DNA from: Flavobacteriia bacterium
Lineage (GTDB): Bacteria > Bacteroidota > Bacteroidia > Flavobacteriales > Flavobacteriaceae
DNA: 6,083 nucleotides
Reading direction: 5' to 3'
NCBI GenBank assembly: GCA_030626085.1
Contig: DAOUPQ010000115.1
Coordinates: forward strand, 1 to 6,083
Shown: piece by piece, positions 1-5,082 of the stretch
Position numbering within the stretch: position 1 is the first letter of the stretch
Layout of the letters: every line of letters starts with the position of its first letter
Program-made: the position numbers and the translations under genes
Notes under the pieces: generated by a model
What the model saw: the letters and a program-made list of their open reading frames with translations, nothing else
The model's database searches: none
Told to the model about the DNA's origin: nothing

Positions 1-2104
1 ACAACTCATCTGTAGCTTCGCTTAAAATCATTTCTGAAGGATTTGGAGGAACAGGTCCTGAAGTAATAAAATCCATATTTTCAACAGGAGATTTTACAAC
101 AATATCATCTAAATTCTTTTCACCAATTAAATAATTTACAACTCCTATTGCATTATCATAATCAAATTCTTCATGCATTTTAGGTTTTCTCAAATCAAAA
201 CCTATCAATACTGTTTTTTTACCGCTCATCGCAAAAACAGAAGCTAAATTAATTGCTGCCATGGTTTTACCTTCTTTACTAACGGAAGAAGTGATCACAA
301 TAATCTTACTCTTACTTTCTCGCTTAAATAAAAATTGAATATTCGATCTTAATGCTCTAAAAGACTCAGCAATTGTAGAATTAGGGCGATTAAATACAAC
401 CAATCTGTTTTCATAATTGTTTCTACCCAATACACCTAAAACAGGTATTTTATACATTTTTTCAATTTCCTCTACCGTACTTATTTTATTATCCAATACT
501 TCTTTAGTCACAATAAATAATAAAGGTAAAATGGTGCCTAACATCAATCCTATTAAATAATTAAATTTAGTTTTAGGTGATATTGGTGATTGCCCCGTAT
601 CTTTCGCCTTATCTAAAATCTTAATATCAGATACATTAGCTGCAATAGCTGTTCCGGCTTCATAACTTTTTTGTTTTAAATAATCGTAATTGGCTTCGGT
701 AATATTATATTTTCGTTGAAAATTTAATAATTGCTGTTCTTTGGGAGAAAGTCTTTTTAATTTAGAATTGTTTTTTGCTAGTTGTTTATTGATGTTATTA
801 AGACTGTTTTTTGTTGTATATTTTAATGAGGAAATGTGCTCCAATAATACTTCACGCTCAACAGTGATCTGTTCATTAATTTTTTTTAGCCCCGGATATG
901 ATGGCTTGACCGTTAATTCTAGATTTTGTCTTGCTTTTGAAAGTGTAATTAAAGTATTAACACTGTTTACAAGATTAGGATCTTCAATATTCACCAAAGC
1001 CGGAGCAGGAATATTTTCATCATATTGATCTCGACTTTTAATGTAATTCTCTAAATTATTATAGTAATCCAGTTTATTTTTAACAACTTGAGATTCATTA
1101 TCTAAAATCGTTACTTCTCCAAGTAAAGATGCCCCTTCAGCCGAAAGATCATAAATATTATTGCGCTGTTTAAAAGAACCCAGATCCGTTTCAATATTCT
1201 TTAAATTATTCGATTCTACATCAAATAAGGTGTCTATATATTGTTTGGTTTTAATTGCATATTGAATTTTTTGCGCTTTTTGATCAATATCTAAAACCTC
1301 TACAGTGGTATTGATATAATCTTCAATTTTCTTTTTATTGGCCCCTTTTAGCCCAATCTCTATTAGTGATGTCCCTTTTTTTAAGGTTGAAACATCAATT
1401 TTTTTATACTTATTTACAATTCCATTAAAATTATTAAACTTTACAAAATAAGTTTTATCTGATAAATTACTTAATACATTCTCTTTTTCAACAATAAATT
1501 TAAAGAAAGGTGATACAACATATTCTCCAATATTGAAGGTTTGTTTATATTCTTCTGATTCCGGTAAATAAGTTTTAGATTTCTCTAAATTATAATTTAT
1601 TAATTTGTATTCATCTTCATCAAACTCAACTGAAACTTCTACTTGATTATTTTCTAAAAAATCTAATTGTATAATTGTTCCCCGCAACTGATAACTTGAA
1701 GTATCAAGATTAACTTTAAAAGGACTTTTACCATAAATATCTTCTTTCCTATATCTCCCTTCTCTTAAATAATCAATATGATATTTTAAGTTTTTAACTA
1801 CTTTTTCATTATGTGTTCGTGATTGTAAAATGGTAATGATTGTTTCTACTTTATCACTCGGACCACCCCAATTAAACGCAATATTTGTGCTACTTGAAAA
1901 CAAAGGATTTTGTTCATCACTAACTGTAATAATACTTTTTAAATTATATACTTTTTGAGTACGACGATTAACAATATTGGCAACGAGTAATCCAATTAAA
2001 ATAGTAGCTACAAATAGTTTCCAATGATCAACTATCTTAAAAAAATACTCTTTTATATCAAACGTATTCAGTTCGTTTATGTCAATTTTATTGTTTTGAT
2101 TCAT
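1..2104 (-). CDS. wzc: Wzc-type polysaccharide co-polymerase / BY-family tyrosine autokinase (C-terminus cut off)
   Basis: Inner-membrane protein that controls chain length and export of capsule or exopolysaccharide by cycles of tyrosine autophosphorylation, working with the Wza-type outer-membrane protein encoded just upstream. The visible 701 residues show an N-terminal Wzz-like part with a first membrane helix at about 29-46, and a long periplasmic region (about 50-513) that is coiled-coil-rich in its second half. A GNVR-like segment follows at about 430-510, then a second membrane helix at about 516-537. The cytoplasmic kinase domain begins with the oligomerisation motif E580-x2-R583-x2-R586, Walker A around S607-T614 (SKEGKT) and Walker A' at 632-641 (VLIGFDLRKP). 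The usual first Asp of Walker A' is Gly635; Asp637 is kept. Walker B and the tyrosine-rich tail lie beyond base 1. The ATG at 2104 is 5 nt after the wza stop, so the two are surely co-transcribed. The periplasmic part is longer than in E. coli Wzc, which fits Bacteroidota homologues. Family call is secure; the sugar exported is unknown. Confidence 0.93.
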   Translation of the reverse strand, partial: MNQNNKIDINELNTFDIKEYFFKIVDHWKLFVATILIGLLVANIVNRRTQKVYNLKSIITVSDEQNPLFSSSTNIAFNWGGPSDKVETIITILQSRTHNEKVVKNLKYHIDYLREGRYRKEDIYGKSPFKVNLDTSSYQLRGTIIQLDFLENNQVEVSVEFDEDEYKLINYNLEKSKTYLPESEEYKQTFNIGEYVVSPFFKFIVEKENVLSNLSDKTYFVKFNNFNGIVNKYKKIDVSTLKKGTSLIEIGLKGANKKKIEDYINTTVEVLDIDQKAQKIQYAIKTKQYIDTLFDVESNNLKNIETDLGSFKQRNNIYDLSAEGASLLGEVTILDNESQVVKNKLDYYNNLENYIKSRDQYDENIPAPALVNIEDPNLVNSVNTLITLSKARQNLELTVKPSYPGLKKINEQITVEREVLLEHISSLKYTTKNSLNNINKQLAKNNSKLKRLSPKEQQLLNFQRKYNITEANYDYLKQKSYEAGTAIAANVSDIKILDKAKDTGQSPISPKTKFNYLIGLMLGTILPLLFIVTKEVLDNKISTVEEIEKMYKIPVLGVLGRNNYENRLVVFNRPNSTIAESFRALRSNIQFLFKRESKSKIIVITSSVSKEGKTMAAINLASVFAMSGKKTVLIGFDLRKPKMHEEFDYDNAIGVVNYLIGEKNLDDIVVKSPVENMDFITSGPVPPNPSEMILSEATDEL

Positions 2105-2109
2105 CAAGT

Positions 2110-2898
2110 TTACTTAAATGTTTGTATCAACAATAACGTAGTTGTTAGCAATGTTAAGACCGTAACGATAGCCGTTAAAGATTGCATACCGGTTACTCCG
2201 GTTCCCCATGATTTTTGTTTTAACGGTTCAATATAAACGATATCATTTGATTCAATATGAAAATTATTAGAATCAAAAGTTGAAATATCGGTCAGATCAA
2301 TAGTATATCTTTTTGTACCATCAATATTTTTTCTAAAAACAGAAACATTTTTTCTGTTACCGGTAACCGGAATATCACCTGCATTTGCAATAGCCTCTAT
2401 GATATTTATATGATTTTTATAGATGATTAAAGTCCCAGGACTATTAATTTCCCCTAAAATTGTAACCCTTATACCGGCTAATTTTACCGTTATAAAAATA
2501 TCATCTTTATTTATAAAGTAATTTTCTAACTCCTTTTGAATTTTTTCTCTCACCTCACTTGTTGTATATCCTAAAACATTTAATTCTTCAACATAAGGAA
2601 TTCTAATAACTCCTTGTCTATTAATTGTATAACCTGTAAAATATATTTGTTCTTCGTTAATTCTAGCTGCATTATTACCTCCTGATTCAGTATTTTTAAA
2701 AAGCTGTACCAATTCAGGATCAGCAGATTTAATGTCAATATACAATATATCACCTATTTGCAAACGATAGGGTTCATTTTGCAATTTATAAATTGAATCT
2801 TTAGAAACAGGTTCTCCTTGAAAGTAAATTAAATCCTTATTTGGAATACAAGAAGTGATCATTGCCATTAAAAATAACAGTAAAAAGACTTTACGCAT
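2110..2898 (-). CDS. wza: Wza-type outer-membrane polysaccharide export lipoprotein
   Basis: Outer-membrane export channel subunit for capsule or exopolysaccharide, partner of the Wzc-type kinase downstream. The 262-residue product starts with a lipoprotein signal peptide: MRK, a hydrophobic core, and a lipobox ITSC with the lipidated Cys at position 17. A Poly_export domain follows (about 44-140, with the RLQIGD motif near 45-50 and GVIRIPYV at 96-103). Next comes one SLBB domain (about 143-225, with ILGEINSPG at 147-155). The C-terminus (about 236-258) is a hydrophobic, uncharged segment ending TFK. It could be the outer-membrane helix, as the C-terminal helix of E. coli Wza is. The protein is about 120 residues shorter than E. 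coli Wza because only one SLBB repeat is recognisable, as is common in Bacteroidota. The ATG at 2898 is the start that gives the complete signal peptide; it has an A-rich leader and no Shine-Dalgarno. First gene of an operon reading leftward. Confidence 0.93.
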   Translation of the reverse strand: MRKVFLLLFLMAMITSCIPNKDLIYFQGEPVSKDSIYKLQNEPYRLQIGDILYIDIKSADPELVQLFKNTESGGNNAARINEEQIYFTGYTINRQGVIRIPYVEELNVLGYTTSEVREKIQKELENYFINKDDIFITVKLAGIRVTILGEINSPGTLIIYKNHINIIEAIANAGDIPVTGNRKNVSVFRKNIDGTKRYTIDLTDISTFDSNNFHIESNDIVYIEPLKQKSWGTGVTGMQSLTAIVTVLTLLTTTLLLIQTFK

Positions 2899-2920
2899 AC
2901 TATTTTTTTTTCTTTAAGCG

Positions 2921-2950
2921 CAAATATAATTTTTAAATTGTTTACAACAA
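2921..2950 (-). promoter_or_regulatory. Bacteroidota-type promoter for wza-wzc
   Basis: On the minus strand the sequence holds TTG (2950-2948), a 19-nt spacer, then TATATTTG (2928-2921). This is an exact match to the Bacteroidota sigma-ABfr consensus TTG-N19-TAnnTTTG. Transcription would start near 2915, leaving a leader of roughly 15-20 nt that is almost all A before the wza ATG. No Shine-Dalgarno is present. The match and its position are read directly; promoter activity is inferred. Confidence 0.75.
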
Positions 2951-2951
2951 T
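2937..2951. repeat. Small dyad (ATTGTT-TAC-AACAAT) between the divergent promoters
   Basis: Perfect inverted repeat with 6-bp arms and a 3-bp spacer, centred on 2944. One arm contains the TTG used as -33 element of the wza promoter; the other arm contains a TTG that could serve the methyltransferase promoter reading the other way. It may be an operator affecting both directions, or simply the consequence of two facing -33 elements. AT-richness makes chance a real possibility. Confidence 0.35.
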
Positions 2952-2970
2952 ATTTTTTCTGCTATTTTCG
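2938..2970 (+). promoter_or_regulatory. Weak candidate promoter for the methyltransferase-adenosyltransferase pair
   Basis: TTG at 2938-2940 and TATTTTCG at 2963-2970 (one mismatch to TAnnTTTG) are separated by 22 nt, slightly more than the usual 19-21. Transcription would start near 2977, only about 11 nt before the GTG start. No better candidate is seen between the two divergent genes. Confidence 0.35.
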
Positions 2971-2987
2971 CATATTAAATACCCGTT

Positions 2988-3770
2988 GTGCTCTATCAAA
3001 TTTTATCATATTTTAAGTTTCTACATCTTTCCGTTAACCTACATGGTATCCATTCACCATTTGTTTATCAACTAACAACAAATTGTTTTAAGAAAAATAA
3101 TAAAAATATATCAGATCAATTTTTAAAATTTAAAGATTTTCAAAAATCATTATTAAATAACAAAAAATCAATTTATATTACTGATTTTGGTGCAGGCTCA
3201 AGAGTTTTTAAAAGTGATCTTAGAGAAATCTCTGCAATAGCAAAAAATGCAGGAATCACCAATAAAAAAGCCAAATTACTATTAAAGATTATTCAGTATT
3301 TTAAACCTCAAAAGATTTTAGAAATAGGTACATCTCTTGGTCTCGGAACTTCATGCTTAAGTATTGGAAATTCAAAAGCAAAAATATTTACCCTTGAAGG
3401 TTGTCCGCAAACTGCACAAATTGCACAAAATCAGTTTGATGATTTTAACCTTCAAAATATTAATATTAAAGTAGGTGATTTTAAAGACACTTTACAACAA
3501 GCCACTCAGGATCAACAATTTGATTTGATCTATTTTGATGGAAATCATACCAAAAAAGCAACATTGCAATATTTTAAACAATGCTTATCTACTGTTCATA
3601 ACAATTCAATATTTATTTTTGATGATATTCATTGGAATAAAGATATGGAAGAAGCCTGGGAACAGATCAAAGATCATAAAAAAGTAACCGTAAGCATTGA
3701 TTTATTCCATTGGGGAATTATTTTCTTTAGAAAAGAACAACCCAAACAACATTTTAATATTAAAGTTTAA
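2988..3770 (+). CDS. Class I SAM-dependent methyltransferase (substrate unknown)
   Basis: Predicted cytoplasmic methyltransferase of 260 residues with a Rossmann-type SAM-binding fold, of the O-methyltransferase / Methyltransf_24-like kind. Visible motifs are motif I ILEIGTSLGLG (110-120), the acidic end of strand 2 at E137 (FTLEG), D164 in VGDF, the strand-4 motif FDLIYFDGNH (178-187), and FIFDDIHW (209-216) as post-II region. DxDDxHW-type acidic residues recall metal-dependent O-methyltransferases, but the substrate cannot be read from sequence. The N-terminus (LSYFKFLHLS...HGIHSPFVY, about 6-27) is a signature I recall from Bacteroidota homologues. Translation starts at GTG 2988: it is preceded in frame by a TAA at 2976-2978 with no other usable start, and it keeps that conserved N-terminus. 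No Shine-Dalgarno. The adenosyltransferase gene begins 18 nt after its stop, so the two are probably one transcript. Confidence 0.85.
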   Translation: MLYQILSYFKFLHLSVNLHGIHSPFVYQLTTNCFKKNNKNISDQFLKFKDFQKSLLNNKKSIYITDFGAGSRVFKSDLREISAIAKNAGITNKKAKLLLKIIQYFKPQKILEIGTSLGLGTSCLSIGNSKAKIFTLEGCPQTAQIAQNQFDDFNLQNINIKVGDFKDTLQQATQDQQFDLIYFDGNHTKKATLQYFKQCLSTVHNNSIFIFDDIHWNKDMEEAWEQIKDHKKVTVSIDLFHWGIIFFRKEQPKQHFNIKV

Positions 3771-3788
3771 TATAATTAAAAATATTCC

Positions 3789-4355
3789 ATGAAAATTTAT
3801 ACAAAAACCGGTGATCAAGGTAAAACTTCTCTTTTTGGAGGTACTCGTGTAGATAAATACAATATCCGAATTGAAGCCTACGGTACTGTTGATGAATTAA
3901 ATTCGTATATCGGATTGATCCGAGATCAAAAAATTGATCAAAAAACCTTTAATTCATTAATAAAAATTCAAAATAATCTATTTACTTTAGGTGCCATGTT
4001 AGCAACTCCTTTAGATAAAGAAAAATTAAAATCGGGACTTAACAGATTAAAAATTTCAAGCGTTTCTGATAATGATGTCGAATTTTTAGAAAATGAAATT
4101 GATAAAATGATTAAAATACTACCCAAAATGACCCATTTCATATTACCCGGCGGACATACAACTGCGTCATTTTGTCACATCGCTAGAAGTGTTTGTAGAA
4201 GAGCTGAAAGAATAATCGTTCAATTGCATCATATTGAGCCAGTTAACAAAAATATCTTAATCTATGTAAATCGTCTTTCTGATTACTTATTTGTGTTGGC
4301 ACGGAAGTTGACAAAAGATAATAAGACTGAAGAAATTCAGTGGATTTCAAAATAA
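3789..4355 (+). CDS. pduO: ATP:cob(I)alamin adenosyltransferase, PduO/MMAB type
   Basis: Transfers the 5'-deoxyadenosyl group of ATP to cob(I)alamin, giving coenzyme B12 (adenosylcobalamin). In Bacteroidota this typically serves methylmalonyl-CoA mutase. The 188-residue product has the full PduO-type signature. The N-terminal ATP-binding loop TKTGDQGKTSLFGG occupies 5-18 and YGTVDELNSYIG 31-42. FILPGG lies at 117-122, then HIARSVCRRAER (130-141), in which R133, R137 and E140 match the spacing of human MMAB R186, R190 and E193. YVNRLSDYLFVLAR is at 159-172. Length is normal for a single-domain enzyme of the five-helix-bundle family, which forms trimers in the cytosol. Databases often label such proteins cob(I)yrinic acid a,c-diamide adenosyltransferase, although CobO/BtuR is an unrelated fold. 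It follows the methyltransferase gene by 18 nt. No cobalamin riboswitch is seen upstream. Confidence 0.95.
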   Translation: MKIYTKTGDQGKTSLFGGTRVDKYNIRIEAYGTVDELNSYIGLIRDQKIDQKTFNSLIKIQNNLFTLGAMLATPLDKEKLKSGLNRLKISSVSDNDVEFLENEIDKMIKILPKMTHFILPGGHTTASFCHIARSVCRRAERIIVQLHHIEPVNKNILIYVNRLSDYLFVLARKLTKDNKTEEIQWISK

Positions 4356-4692
4356 AATAAGTAAAAAGACACGTTCTTTAAATTAATGAAAATTACCTTT
4401 TAACTTGTGTTCGAACTAAATTTTGCCCACAATTTCAGATAATTAGCACATAGACGAGTCTAATTTTTGTAGCACTATCGGAATAATGCAACGGGATTTA
4501 ATAAAGTATATGGGTTAAATATCGAAATCTGCAAGTAGTAAAGCCAATAGCACACCATCTTTGAACTAAAACTAACTTGTAATAACCCGTTATTACTACC
4601 TGATTTTCAATATCAAATCTAGTGCACTATTGACTTTCTGTAATATAAATCTTAGCTCAAATTCAGATTATTAAAAAAATCATCTAAAAAGC
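4356..4692. other. 337-nt stretch with no convincing gene
   Basis: No reading frame of note on either strand and no tRNA-like fold. Next to the adenosyltransferase stop there is only a weak 5-bp hairpin (AAAGA/TCTTT, 4367-4381), too poor to call a terminator. Other items are a short palindrome AGAC-GA-GTCT (4452-4461), the larger palindrome listed separately, and two degenerate direct repeats. The repeats are a 16-nt copy pair (4430-4445 and 4658-4673, 14 of 16 identical) and TAACTTGT at 4401-4408 and 4573-4580. The composition is less monotonously AT than neighbouring spacers, which suggests either a decayed element or a non-coding RNA; neither is shown. Confidence 0.5.
4579..4596. repeat. 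Perfect 8+8 bp palindrome, operator- or hairpin-like
   Basis: GTAATAAC and its exact reverse complement GTTATTAC are separated by CC. The 2-nt spacer is too short for a stable RNA loop without opening base pairs, so a binding site for a dimeric regulator is at least as likely as a hairpin. It lies 97 nt upstream of the DUF2795 promoter and has no T-run after it, which argues against a terminator. Function is unknown. Confidence 0.4.
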
Positions 4693-4722
4693 TTGGTTTT
4701 TTGCATAATAAATTTATTTTTG
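4693..4722 (+). promoter_or_regulatory. Bacteroidota-type promoter for the DUF2795 gene
   Basis: TTG at 4693-4695, exactly 19 nt, then TATTTTTG at 4715-4722: a full match to TTG-N19-TAnnTTTG. Transcription would begin near 4729, leaving a leader of about 12 nt before ATG 4741. The TTG at 4693 is in frame with the downstream gene but is better read as the -33 element than as a start codon. Confidence 0.75.
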
Positions 4723-4740
4723 CAAAAAATAATTAACCCT

Positions 4741-4962
4741 ATGTATTGGACTTTAGAATTAGCATCATATTTAAGTGATGCGCCTTGGCCAGCAACAAAA
4801 GACGAATTGATTGATTACGCAATTCGAACAGGAGCACCTTTAGAAGTAGTTGAAAATTTACAAGCTATTGAAGATGAAGGAGAAGTTTATGAAATTATTC
4901 AGGAAATTTGGCCCGATTATCCTACTGATGAGGATTTTCTTTGGAACGAAGATGAATATTAA
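4741..4962 (+). CDS. Small acidic DUF2795-family protein, neighbour of secA
   Basis: A 73-residue soluble protein of unknown function. Its central part fits the DUF2795 pattern as I recall it: LASYLSDAPWPATKDEL (7-23), an IDYAIRTGAPLEVVENL helix pair (24-40), and a C-terminal helix before WPDY (57-60). It has no signal peptide or membrane segment. It is strikingly acidic: I count 20 Asp/Glu against one Lys and one Arg, with four Trp, and the tail (62-73) is nearly all acidic and aromatic. The ATG at 4741 is preferred over the upstream in-frame TTG at 4693, which would add 16 hydrophobic residues translated from the promoter. The gene has its own promoter and terminator and lies 120 nt before secA in the same direction. 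I recall this pairing from other Flavobacteriia, so a role linked to SecA or protein export is possible but not shown. Confidence 0.85.
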   Translation: MYWTLELASYLSDAPWPATKDELIDYAIRTGAPLEVVENLQAIEDEGEVYEIIQEIWPDYPTDEDFLWNEDEY

Positions 4963-4968
4963 ACAATT

Positions 4969-4995
4969 AAAAGTCTCCTATGAGGCTTTTTTTTT
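4969..4995 (+). terminator. Intrinsic terminator after the DUF2795 gene
   Basis: A 9-bp stem (4969-4977 with 4982-4990, including one U-G wobble at 4974/4985) and a CTAT loop, running into nine consecutive T (4987-4995). It begins 7 nt after the DUF2795 stop. It should end most DUF2795 transcripts and so separate them from secA, although read-through is possible. Confidence 0.8.
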
Positions 4996-4998
4996 GCT

Positions 4999-5006
4999 TA
5001 ATTTTG
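4999..5006 (+). promoter_or_regulatory. Possible -7 element for secA (no good -33)
   Basis: TAATTTTG matches TAnnTTTG exactly, just downstream of the terminator T-run and 76 nt before the secA ATG. No TTG occurs 19-21 nt upstream, because that position falls inside the terminator hairpin. It is the only full -7 match on this strand in the spacer. secA may therefore use this partial promoter, or rely partly on read-through. Confidence 0.3.
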
Positions 5007-5027
5007 AACAAATTTATAGTACTCCTC

Positions 5028-5061
5028 ATTTGATAAAACCGATTTATCTATTTTATCAAAT
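5028..5061 (+). promoter_or_regulatory. Hairpin in the secA leader with an alternative pairing
   Basis: Perfect 11-bp inverted repeat: ATTTGATAAAA (5028-5038) and TTTTATCAAAT (5051-5061), with a 12-nt loop. The loop contains a second TTTATC (5043-5048) that can pair instead with GATAAA (5032-5037), making a smaller hairpin with a 5-nt loop. The structure ends 21 nt before the secA ATG. It could affect secA translation or mRNA stability, or be a DNA operator. The stem is very AT-rich and not followed by an uninterrupted T-run, so a terminator role is less likely. Confidence 0.45.
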
Positions 5062-5082
5062 TAATTTTTAAAAATATTTAAA

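Noticed and set aside
741..1028. Plus-strand open frame of 95 codons
   Set aside because: It is antisense to the coiled-coil part of the Wzc-type gene, has no family resemblance, and the minus-strand frame is clearly the coding one.
2024..2236. Plus-strand open frame of 70 codons across the wza-wzc junction
   Set aside because: Antisense to two well-supported genes; its composition is that of reversed coding DNA.
4367..4381. Small hairpin after the adenosyltransferase gene as a terminator
   Set aside because: Only a 5-bp A/T-rich stem with no T-run after it.
4614..4621. Minus-strand TAGATTTG resembling a -7 element
   Set aside because: No TTG at 19-21 nt upstream and no gene downstream on that strand until the convergent adenosyltransferase; expected by chance in AT-rich DNA.
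4356..4692. tRNA, riboswitch or CRISPR-like repeats in the intergenic stretch
   Set aside because: No cloverleaf, no recognisable riboswitch core and no regularly spaced repeats were found.
5009..5016. Minus-strand TAAATTTG resembling a -7 element
   Set aside because: No -33 element at the right distance, and it would transcribe into the terminator and antisense to the DUF2795 gene.
4850..5071. Plus-strand open frame of 73 codons
   Set aside because: Overlaps the DUF2795 gene in another frame and then runs through the terminator and the secA leader hairpin.
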